Positions 1 through 7,154 of a DNA stretch of 34,614 bases are shown one piece after another. The DNA comes from Nocardia vaccinii NBRC 15922 (lineage in GTDB: Bacteria > Actinomycetota > Actinomycetes > Mycobacteriales > Mycobacteriaceae): assembly GCF_001613305.1 (NCBI RefSeq), contig NZ_BDCC01000031.1:1-34614 (forward strand), written 5' to 3'. Both the position numbers and the translations under genes were made by a program. The stretch's first letter is position 1. The number at the start of each line of letters is the position of its first letter. The notes under the pieces are model-generated. The model was not told the DNA's origin and made no database searches. It saw nothing but the letters and a program-made list of their open reading frames with translations.

Positions 1-1
1 C

Positions 2-810
2 GAGGTCACCCGCGTCGCCCGCGATGTCGGCACCCAGGGCCGCCTGGGTGGTCAGGCGGATGTGAAGGGTGTGTCGGGTACCTGGAAGGGCCTGACGGAG
101 TCGGTGAACGTGATGGCCGACAACCTCACCGACCAGGTGCGGTCCATTGCCCAGGTCGCCACCGCGGTCGCCAAGGGTGATCTGTCGCAGAAGGTCACCG
201 TCGAGGCGAAGGGTGAGGTCGCCGCATTGGCGCAGACCATCAATACGATGGTCGACACGCTGTCCGCCTTCGCCGACGAGGTCACCCGCGTCGCCCGTGA
301 GGTCGGCACGGAGGGCATTCTCGGCGGGCAGGCGCGGGTGCCGAATGTGGCGGGCACCTGGAAGAACCTGACCGATAACGTGAATTCGATGGCGGGCAAT
401 CTGACCAGCCAGGTCCGCTCGATCGCCCAGGTCACCACGGCGGTGGCCCGCGGTGAGCTCTCGCAGAAGATCGACGTGGACGCGCGCGGGGAGATCCTCG
501 AACTCAAGACGACGATCAACACCATGGTCGACACGCTGTCCTCCTTCGCCGCCGAGGTCACGCGCGTCGCGCGCGAGGTGGGCAAGGAGGGGCAGCTGGG
601 TGGTCAGGCCGAGGTCGAGGGCGTATCCGGAACCTGGAAGAGATTGACCGAGAATGTGAACGAGCTCGCCGGAAACCTGACCCGCCAGGTGCGCGCGATC
701 GCCGAGGTGACCGGTGCGGTGGCCACCGGGGATCTGACCCGGTCGATCGCGGTCGAGGCCAAGGGCGAGGTCGCCGAACTCAAGGACAACATCAACTCGA
801 TGGTGCAGTC
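2..810 (+). repeat. 276-bp tandem coding repeats (HAMP units)
   Basis: The same block starts at 2, 278 and 554, an exact spacing of 276 bp (92 codons). Each unit encodes a stretch beginning EVTRVAREVG or similar, then GTWK.LT.NVN and Q(V)RSIAQVTTAVA. DNA identity is highest between the first two copies, where GAGGTCACCCGCGTCGCCCG is repeated exactly. This indicates unequal recombination or recent duplication inside the kinase gene. More copies may exist upstream. Confidence 0.85.
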
Positions 811-3055
811 CCTGCGCGAGACCACCCGCGCCAACGAGGAGCAGGCCTGGCTCAATACGAATCTGGCCCGGATCTCCGGCCGGCTGCAGGGCCATCGCGA
901 CCTGTCGGCGGTCGCCCAGCTGATCATGAATCAGGTGACCCCGCTGGTCGGCGCCCAGTACGGCACATTCTTCTCGATGGAGCCCGAGCCGGAGCGCTCG
1001 ATTCTGCGCCTGATCGCCGGATACGGTCGCATCGAGGACGGTACGGTCTTCGATCTCGGCCAGTCGCTGGTCGGGCAGGTGGCCCTGTCCAAACAGACGA
1101 TCATGATCGATCGGACACCACCGGACTATCTGCGGATATCGTCCGGATTGGGGGCCGGGCGCCCGGCCAGCCTGATCGTGCTGCCGATCGTTTTCGAGGA
1201 TCAGGTGCTCGGAGTCATCGAACTGGCCTCGTTCGCCCGGTTCACCGTGGTGCAGCGCGATTTCCTCGAACAGCTCATGGAGAGCATCGGGGTCAACCTG
1301 AATACGATCATGGCCAACGCCCGCACCGACACCCTGCTCGGGGAGTCCCAGCGGCTGGCGGGGCAGTTGCAGCAGTCCAACGCCGATCTCGAGGAGAAGG
1401 CCGAACTGCTGGTCCGCCAGAACCGCGATATCGAGATGAAGAACTTCGAGATCGAGCAGGCACGGCAGGAGATCGAGGAACGCGCCCAGCAGATCGCACT
1501 CGCCTCGAAATACAAGTCCGAATTCCTGGCGAATATGTCGCATGAGCTGCGTACCCCCCTGACCAGCCTGTTGATCCTGGCCGGGGTGCTCGCGCAGAAC
1601 GCCTCGCGGAACCTGACCGACAAACAGGTGGAATTCGCCAAGGTGATCCAGTCCGCGGGCAAGGATTTGCAGCAGCTGATCGACGACATCCTGGACCTGT
1701 CGAAGGTCGAGGCCGGCAAGATGGACATCCGCACCGAACCGGTCGCGCTGCCCGAGCTGCTGGAGTACGTGCAGACCACATTCCGCCCGCTGACCACCCA
1801 GAAGGGCCTGCGCTTCGAGGTCCAGGTCGCGCCCGACGTTCCGCCGCAGCTGGAAACCGACGAACAGCGCCTGCGCCAGGTGCTGCGCAATCTGCTGTCC
1901 AACGCGGTCAAATTCACCGAGACGGGCACGGTCCGGCTCCGGGTGTGCCGCACCGGCGAGCACATCGCGTTCTCGGTGAGCGACACCGGAATCGGTATCG
2001 CCGAGCAGAATCTGGAGTCGATCTTCGCGGCGTTCCAGCAGGCGGACGGGACCACCAGCCGCCGCTACGGCGGTACCGGCCTCGGTCTGTCGATCAGCAG
2101 GCAGGTGGCGAATCTGCTGGGCGGCCAGATCAGCGCGGAGAGCCGGATCGGGGTCGGCAGTACGTTCACGCTGACGCTGCCGTTGACCCCGCAGCCGGAT
2201 GTCGTCGCCGAGTCCAGAACCCGGCCCGAATCATCCGATCGCACAGTGCTCGTTATGGAGGATCCGGCCGAACGCCCGCTGACTCGCCTGGTATCCGGCG
2301 TGGTCGCCGAACTCGCCGACAGTGACGGCCCGGTTCGCCTCGAATCGGTCGGCACCTGCGAGGAGGCGCTCGTCGCCGCCGCGGCCTGCCAGTGCGTCGT
2401 GGTGGATGTGAACCTGCCGGGCGCGGCCACCGCGGATTTCCTCGGCGGCCTGCGTTCGGAGATGACGGCGAAAGGTGCGGCGGTACTCGCCTATCCGGCC
2501 GGTGAAGTAGATCCGAGGCGTTATCGGGACGTGGAGGTCAGCGCCCGGAAGCATCAGGTGGAGTTGGTCGGCACGGCCGACGAATTCCGGGAGCGGTTCA
2601 TCCTGCTGCTCACTCACCCGCACCCGGCCGAACTCGAACAGCCCGGCAGTCCCGGACGGTATTCGGGGCTACGCGGTCGCAAGGTGCTGCTCGTGGACGA
2701 CGACGCCCGCAATGTCCTGGCCATCGCGGGCATGCTCGAGTTGAGCGGCATGCGCGTGGACACCGCGCCCAACGGCCGCAAGGGGATCGAGAAGTTACAG
2801 GCGAATCCGGACGTCGACGTGATCCTGATGGATGTGATGATGCCGGAGATGGACGGCTACGCCACCACCGCCGCGATCCGCGGGATGCCGCGATTCGACC
2901 GGCTGCCGATCATCATGGTCACCGCCAAGGCCATGCCGGGCGACCGCGACAAGAGCCTGGCCTCGGGAGCAAGCGATTACATCACCAAACCGGTGCACGC
3001 GCAGGATCTGCTGGCCTGCATCGGCCGCTGGTTGAATGTGCCGGCCGATGAGTAA
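2..3055 (+). CDS. Poly-HAMP hybrid sensor histidine kinase, 5' end outside the window
   Basis: The open frame runs from the first bases of the window, so the start and probably more HAMP repeats lie upstream. Visible domains in order are tandem HAMP units of 92 codons (about 2-810), a GAF domain (about 840-1320), a coiled coil rich in Glu and Gln (about 1320-1500), HisKA with SHELRTPL (phospho-His codon 1541-1543), HATPase_c with NLLSNAVKFT, DTGIGI and GGTGLGL (about 1840-2190), a degenerate receiver (about 2240-2600), and a full C-terminal receiver with VDDD and LMDVMMPE (Asp codon 2831-2833). No membrane segment is seen in this part. The layout resembles fungal group III (Nik1/OS-1) osmosensing kinases and their bacterial relatives. 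It should autophosphorylate on His and pass phosphate to the C-terminal Asp. The input signal cannot be read from the sequence. It ends 9 bp before a convergent gene. Confidence 0.93.
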   Translation, partial: EVTRVARDVGTQGRLGGQADVKGVSGTWKGLTESVNVMADNLTDQVRSIAQVATAVAKGDLSQKVTVEAKGEVAALAQTINTMVDTLSAFADEVTRVAREVGTEGILGGQARVPNVAGTWKNLTDNVNSMAGNLTSQVRSIAQVTTAVARGELSQKIDVDARGEILELKTTINTMVDTLSSFAAEVTRVAREVGKEGQLGGQAEVEGVSGTWKRLTENVNELAGNLTRQVRAIAEVTGAVATGDLTRSIAVEAKGEVAELKDNINSMVQSLRETTRANEEQAWLNTNLARISGRLQGHRDLSAVAQLIMNQVTPLVGAQYGTFFSMEPEPERSILRLIAGYGRIEDGTVFDLGQSLVGQVALSKQTIMIDRTPPDYLRISSGLGAGRPASLIVLPIVFEDQVLGVIELASFARFTVVQRDFLEQLMESIGVNLNTIMANARTDTLLGESQRLAGQLQQSNADLEEKAELLVRQNRDIEMKNFEIEQARQEIEERAQQIALASKYKSEFLANMSHELRTPLTSLLILAGVLAQNASRNLTDKQVEFAKVIQSAGKDLQQLIDDILDLSKVEAGKMDIRTEPVALPELLEYVQTTFRPLTTQKGLRFEVQVAPDVPPQLETDEQRLRQVLRNLLSNAVKFTETGTVRLRVCRTGEHIAFSVSDTGIGIAEQNLESIFAAFQQADGTTSRRYGGTGLGLSISRQVANLLGGQISAESRIGVGSTFTLTLPLTPQPDVVAESRTRPESSDRTVLVMEDPAERPLTRLVSGVVAELADSDGPVRLESVGTCEEALVAAAACQCVVVDVNLPGAATADFLGGLRSEMTAKGAAVLAYPAGEVDPRRYRDVEVSARKHQVELVGTADEFRERFILLLTHPHPAELEQPGSPGRYSGLRGRKVLLVDDDARNVLAIAGMLELSGMRVDTAPNGRKGIEKLQANPDVDVILMDVMMPEMDGYATTAAIRGMPRFDRLPIIMVTAKAMPGDRDKSLASGASDYITKPVHAQDLLACIGRWLNVPADE

Positions 3056-3064
3056 CGATGCGGC

Positions 3065-3880
3065 TCAGTCGGTTTCGGTCACGAAGTCGATGAGCTGTTC
3101 GACCGCGCCCAGCAGCGGCGCCTCGAGGTCGCGGAAGGAGTCCACCGCGTCGTAGACCCGCCGCCAGCCTTCCTGCGGCGTGCCCCAGCCCAGTCGCCGG
3201 CATACGCCGGTCTTCCAGTCCTCCCCGCGCGGCACCCGCGGCCACTCCGCGATGCCCAGCGCCTGTGGTCGCACCGCCTGCCAGACATCGATGTACGGAT
3301 GCCCGGTGACCAGTACGTGTGGGCCGAGGCCCGTCGTGAGCGTGGTCTCCTTGGACCCGGTGACCAGGTGATCCACCAGGACTCCGACGCGATGCCGCGG
3401 CCCGGGCTCGAACTCGGTCAGGCGCGCGGCCAGATTGTCCAGGCCCTCGAGATGTTCCACCACCACGCCCTCCACCCGAAGGTCGTGCCCCCAGACGCGT
3501 TCCACCAGCGCCGCGTCGTGCACACCTTCGACCCAGATGCGGCTCCCGCGCGCGACGCGGGCCCGCAATCCCTCCACCCGGGTGGATCCGGATGCGGAGC
3601 GCGTGGGCCGCCGCGGCGCGGCGGCCTTGGGGCGCACCAGGGTCACCGGTTGTCCGTCGATGAGAAACGCCGCCTCGCGCAACGCGAACAGGCGCACCAG
3701 CCCGTGCCGGTCCTCGAGTTTGACGAACTCGCCGTCGTAGGTGCGCTCGAATCCCACGACAGCGCCGCAGAATCCGGTGGCGGCATCCTCGGCGACCAGA
3801 TCGCGTTCGGCGCTGACCTCGGGCACCGCGCGCTTGCGGGTGCGGGCATGGCCGGAGTAGATGTCGCCGTACTCGTTCAC
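3065..3880 (-). CDS. DUF3097 family protein
   Basis: This 271-residue soluble protein has the length and sequence character of DUF3097, an uncharacterised family found mainly in actinobacteria. The N-terminus (YGDIYSGHARTRKRAVPE) and the C-terminal DWKTGVCRRLGWG segment are typical. The GTG at 3880 places the conserved N-terminus at the start of the protein. A central stretch has WVEGVHDAAL (Glu118) followed about 50 residues later by VLVDHLVTGSKE (Asp170). This spacing and pattern recall the Glu and the first Asp of a TOPRIM fold, although the second Asp of the usual DxD is absent. That relation is my inference. The gene is convergent with the histidine kinase (9 bp gap) and divergent from the NfeD-SPFH pair. 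Confidence 0.8.
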   Translation of the reverse strand: MNEYGDIYSGHARTRKRAVPEVSAERDLVAEDAATGFCGAVVGFERTYDGEFVKLEDRHGLVRLFALREAAFLIDGQPVTLVRPKAAAPRRPTRSASGSTRVEGLRARVARGSRIWVEGVHDAALVERVWGHDLRVEGVVVEHLEGLDNLAARLTEFEPGPRHRVGVLVDHLVTGSKETTLTTGLGPHVLVTGHPYIDVWQAVRPQALGIAEWPRVPRGEDWKTGVCRRLGWGTPQEGWRRVYDAVDSFRDLEAPLLGAVEQLIDFVTETD

Positions 3881-3947
3881 CCGCTCGAAAATACAGTCTC
3901 GGCAACGTTTTGCGCGTCCTTGCCCGGTTACGGGCGTTCCGGACGGC

Positions 3948-3960
3948 TACTGTTGAGGGC
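3948..3960 (+). promoter_or_regulatory. Candidate -10 element for leaderless nfeD transcription
   Basis: TACTGT at 3948-3953 fits the actinobacterial TANNNT -10 pattern and lies 7 nt before the GTG at 3961. Transcription could therefore begin at or next to the start codon. No convincing -35 is seen at the right spacing, and the Shine-Dalgarno sequence is weak (TTGAGGG). Leaderless mRNAs are common in mycobacteria. This is a prediction. Confidence 0.35.
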
Positions 3961-4392
3961 GTGGCCGCTATCGTGTGGCTGGTCGCGGGCATCGCGCTCG
4001 CCGCCGCCGAAATGCTCACCGGTGACTTCACGCTGCTCATGTTGGGCGGCGCCGCACTGGTGACCGCCGGTGTGGCCGGATTCGCGGATACCTCGGTGGT
4101 CACCGACGCCATCGTCTTCGGGGTCAGCGCGCTGGCGCTGCTGTTCCTGGTGCGCCCGATCATGTTGCGGCGCTTCTCCGTTCCACCGCCGACCCCGACG
4201 AATGTGCACGCCTTGCCGGGCAAGACGGCCAAGGTGCTCGAGACCGTCAACGACGAAACGGGCCGGGTCAAGATCGAGGGCGAGGTGTGGAGCGCCCGGC
4301 CTCTCGACCCGTCCGAAGAATACGCCGAAGGGGAAACCGTGTACGTGATGAAGATCGACGGCGCGCACGCCGTCGTGTGGAAGGGGCCGTAA
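3961..4392 (+). CDS. NfeD-like membrane protein
   Basis: The 143-residue protein has three hydrophobic helices in the first 75 residues (AAIVWLVAGIALAAAEMLTG, then two more) and a C-terminal beta-rich OB-fold domain (PGKTAKVLETV...GRVKIEGEVW...YVMKIDGAHAVVW). This is the short NfeD family. I chose the GTG at 3961 because it puts the first membrane helix at the N-terminus; an in-frame TTG at 3910 would add an unlikely Arg-rich tail. NfeD proteins partner SPFH proteins in membrane microdomain assemblies. The next gene is an SPFH protein whose ATG follows this stop directly, so the two are almost certainly co-transcribed and translationally coupled. The pair resembles M. tuberculosis Rv1487-Rv1488. 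Confidence 0.85.
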   Translation: MAAIVWLVAGIALAAAEMLTGDFTLLMLGGAALVTAGVAGFADTSVVTDAIVFGVSALALLFLVRPIMLRRFSVPPPTPTNVHALPGKTAKVLETVNDETGRVKIEGEVWSARPLDPSEEYAEGETVYVMKIDGAHAVVWKGP

Positions 4393-5676
4393 ATGGTTGC
4401 ACTGATCGTCGCTGTAGTCCTGGTCCTGCTGGTCGCGGTGGTCGTGTTCAAATCGATCGCGCTGGTGCCACAGGCCGAGGCCGCGGTGATCGAGCGGTTG
4501 GGCCGGTATTCGCGCACCGTCTCGGGTCAGCTGACCTTCCTGGTCCCGTTCGCCGACCGGGTCCGCGCCAAAGTGGATCTGCGCGAGCGCGTGGTGTCCT
4601 TCCCGCCGCAGCCGGTGATCACCCAGGACAACCTGACCGTCCAGATCGACTCGGTGGTGTACTTCCAGGTCACCAGTCCGCAGGCAGCGGTGTACGAGAT
4701 CAGCAACTACATCGCCGCGGTCGAGCAGCTGACCATCACCACCCTGCGCAACGTGGTCGGCGGGATGACCCTGGAGGAGACGCTGACCTCGCGCGACCAG
4801 ATCAACTCGCAGCTGCGCGGGGTCCTGGACGAGGCCACCGGCCGCTGGGGACTGCGCGTCTCGCGCGTCGAGCTCAAGGCCATCGATCCGCCGCCGTCGA
4901 TTCAGGAGTCGATGGAGAAGCAGATGAAGGCGGACCGCGAGAAGCGCGCGATGATCCTCACCGCGGAGGGTAACCGGGAGGCGCAGATCCGCACGGCCGA
5001 GGGCGCCAAGCAGGCGCAGATCCTCTCGGCCGAGGGTTCCAAGCAGTCGGCGATCCTGTCCGCGGAGGGTGAACGCCAGAGCCGGATCCTGCGCGCACAG
5101 GGTGAACGCGCGGCGGCCTACCTGCAGGCCCAAGGCCAGGCCAAGGCCATCGAAAAGGTTTTCGCCGCAATCAAATCCGGTAAGCCGACACCGGAACTGC
5201 TTGCCTACCAGTACATGCAGACGCTGCCCGAGGTGGCCAAGGGCGACGCCAACAAGGTGTGGATGGTGCCCAGCGACTTCGGCAAGGCGCTGGAGGGGTT
5301 CGCCCGAAACTTCGGCACCCAGGGCGAGGACGGCGTATTCCGTTACGAGCCGAGTACCGACGGCGCGGAAGCCGGTGGGAGCGAGGACGATTCGGATGAG
5401 GTCGCCGACTGGTTCGATGTCAAGACCGATCCGGCCGCCGAACGCGCGGTGCGTGCGGCCGAGGCGGCCGCGGCCGCGCCGGTGGAGGCGCCCTCGATCG
5501 GCCAGCGCAGTACGCCTGCGCCGGGCGTGATCGGCGAACAGCCGCATCCGGCGCAGTTCCAGCCGCCGTCGCAGTACCAGTCGCGGCCGCCGGCTCAGTA
5601 TCAGCCACCCCAGCAGCCGGGCTCGGCCCAGGGTGAACAGCAGGGCTGGCGCCCGCCGGAACCGCCCGCGCGGTAA
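4393..5676 (+). CDS. SPFH/Band 7 (prohibitin/stomatin-like) membrane protein
   Basis: The 427-residue protein has an N-terminal membrane helix (residues 3-20), an SPFH domain (about 25-180, with VPQAEAAVIERLGRYSRTV and LKAIDPPPSIQESMEKQMKA), then a helical region of six 11-residue repeats starting AEG or AQG (191-256). After a PELLAYQYMQTLPEVA segment comes an acidic and then Pro/Gln-rich tail (about 375-427) that is probably disordered. Such proteins oligomerise at the membrane through the helical region and organise lipid domains or protease complexes. The start ATG touches the stop of the NfeD gene. A hairpin terminator follows 6 nt after the stop. The Gln/Pro-rich tail goes beyond the family core. 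Confidence 0.9.
   Translation: MVALIVAVVLVLLVAVVVFKSIALVPQAEAAVIERLGRYSRTVSGQLTFLVPFADRVRAKVDLRERVVSFPPQPVITQDNLTVQIDSVVYFQVTSPQAAVYEISNYIAAVEQLTITTLRNVVGGMTLEETLTSRDQINSQLRGVLDEATGRWGLRVSRVELKAIDPPPSIQESMEKQMKADREKRAMILTAEGNREAQIRTAEGAKQAQILSAEGSKQSAILSAEGERQSRILRAQGERAAAYLQAQGQAKAIEKVFAAIKSGKPTPELLAYQYMQTLPEVAKGDANKVWMVPSDFGKALEGFARNFGTQGEDGVFRYEPSTDGAEAGGSEDDSDEVADWFDVKTDPAAERAVRAAEAAAAAPVEAPSIGQRSTPAPGVIGEQPHPAQFQPPSQYQSRPPAQYQPPQQPGSAQGEQQGWRPPEPPAR
4963..5160 (+). repeat. 33-bp (11-codon) coding repeats in the SPFH gene
   Basis: Codons for AEG, AEG, AEG, AEG, AQG and AQG begin at residues 191, 202, 213, 224, 235 and 246, an exact period of 11. Units have the form AEG.+QA.IL.. An 11-residue period fits a right-handed hendecad coiled coil, the geometry expected for a membrane-ring wall in SPFH assemblies. 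Confidence 0.8.
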
Positions 5677-5682
5677 CGCATC

Positions 5683-5719
5683 GTCCCGGTCCGTCGATAT
5701 CCGAATGACGGGCCGGGAC
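5683..5719 (+). terminator. Hairpin terminator after the NfeD-SPFH operon
   Basis: GTCCCGGTCCGTC (5683-5695) pairs with GACGGGCCGGGAC (5707-5719), giving a 13-bp stem with one T-G wobble and an 11-nt loop. It starts 6 nt after the SPFH stop. No T-run follows, as is usual for actinobacterial hairpin terminators. Confidence 0.75.
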
Positions 5720-5759
5720 AAAGCGGTTCGCGTACTGCCACGAAAGCGGTATCCGGGGG

Positions 5760-7154
5760 ATGATCGCACGACGAGCGATTCTGCGGGGCGGACTCGTCCT
5801 GCCGCTGGCGGCGGCGTGCGCGCCGGAGGTCTTGGGTGGAAACTCCGGTTCGGTACGAATCGCGGTGTCCTGGAGTGGAAACGAGCTCACGGCCTTTCGT
5901 GCGGTGCTGGCCGGGCTGGCATCGTCGGGCAGATTCACCGGGCACGTGGAGGTGGTGCCGCTCGGCGATGACATCAACACCGCGTTGAGCGCGACCGGAC
6001 GTGATGCGCCGGACATCGTCATGCTGCCCGATCCGGGCTCGATTCAGACCTCGTCCCGCACCGGATTGCGGCCGCTGTCCGAACTCGACGCGGGGTTGAT
6101 CTGGAAGCCGGACGGGCATCAGGCATATTCCGAGTCCTGGTACAATCTGCTCTGGCACGCCGATTGCGGTCGCGCGCCCCAGCTCTACGGCGTTCCGTTC
6201 AAAGCGGCGAATATGTCGCTGGTGTGGTTCGACCGCTCGGCCTTTCCCGGATACGACCCCCGGGCCTGCTCCTGGACCGGGACCGACGGGCCCGAGCGCT
6301 GGTCGCTGACGGACTGGACCGCGTATATCGAGCAATGGGCGCACAGCGGCCGACATCTGTTCGCGCTCGGCGCGGCGGACGGTTGGGTGCTGGCCTATCA
6401 CTTCGCGAATGTGCTGCGAGCGGTCGCACCGCGCGCCTACGAGGCATTGTCCGCACCGGACGAGGCGGCGGGAAACTGTTGGCCGCCGCGAAGATCCGGG
6501 CTGCCGTCACCGAGCTGGAATCATCACCACGTGCGGGCCGCGCTCACAATGCTCGGCAAGATCTGGTGTGTGCCAGGTGCATTCGCGGGTGGCGTCGCCG
6601 AGCCGCTGCGGCGGCAGTTTCCCGATGCGGTCCGCGACGTGTTCCAGCATCGCCGCGCAGCGATGGTGGTGGCCCCCGATTACGCGGAACCGATCGTGCG
6701 GGATTGCCTGCGGCGCACGGGCCGTTCCGAGTGCAGTGTCGGCGTCATCGGATTCCCGGGGTATCAGGCATGGGACGACCGTGCGCCGAATATCGGCGGC
6801 GGTGATGTCATGGTGATCACCGCGGATGCGTCCCCTCAGGCCGACAAATTGGTCGTGGCACTTGCGGGCGCGGCTGCCTCGCAGCCGTGGATCGCGCACT
6901 ACGGCGGTTTCGTTCCGCCGAATGTGAACACCGCGGAACCCGTGTCGTACACCGGCCTCTTCCATGGTGTCGCCGATCGGATGCGCGGGTGGGACGTATT
7001 CGACTTCGCGGATCTGGTCGGGCCGCGCGGACGTCGAGACGGGTTGTGGCGCATACTGACCCGTTTTCTCATCGAGGTCGGCGACCGGGGTGAACAGGCC
7101 GTCGGTCCGGCGACCGACCGTGCCATCGGAGATCTCGAACGGACGTGGGAATGA
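5760..7154 (+). CDS. Extracellular solute-binding lipoprotein (ABC sugar-binding-like)
   Basis: The 464-residue protein begins MIARRAILRGG, a twin-arginine-like signal, followed by a hydrophobic stretch and LPLAAAC, a lipobox with Cys20. The mature protein looks like a cluster-1 (sugar-type) solute-binding protein: RIAVSWSGNELTAFRAVLAG at the front, DAPDIVMLPDPGSI, YGVPFKAANMSLVWFD and WSLTDWTAYIEQWA in the middle. It would sit on the outer face of the membrane. Its last 4 bases overlap the permease start (ATGA), so it is the first gene of a tightly coupled three-gene operon. Residues 230-260 (CWPPRRSGLPSPSWNHHH) are unusual. The ligand cannot be predicted. Confidence 0.82.
   Translation: MIARRAILRGGLVLPLAAACAPEVLGGNSGSVRIAVSWSGNELTAFRAVLAGLASSGRFTGHVEVVPLGDDINTALSATGRDAPDIVMLPDPGSIQTSSRTGLRPLSELDAGLIWKPDGHQAYSESWYNLLWHADCGRAPQLYGVPFKAANMSLVWFDRSAFPGYDPRACSWTGTDGPERWSLTDWTAYIEQWAHSGRHLFALGAADGWVLAYHFANVLRAVAPRAYEALSAPDEAAGNCWPPRRSGLPSPSWNHHHVRAALTMLGKIWCVPGAFAGGVAEPLRRQFPDAVRDVFQHRRAAMVVAPDYAEPIVRDCLRRTGRSECSVGVIGFPGYQAWDDRAPNIGGGDVMVITADASPQADKLVVALAGAAASQPWIAHYGGFVPPNVNTAEPVSYTGLFHGVADRMRGWDVFDFADLVGPRGRRDGLWRILTRFLIEVGDRGEQAVGPATDRAIGDLERTWE

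Noticed and set aside
3928..5769. Long antisense open frame opposite the NfeD and SPFH genes
   Set aside because: Composition is Arg/Leu/Asp-repeat-like and mirrors the sense SPFH repeats, with no domain.
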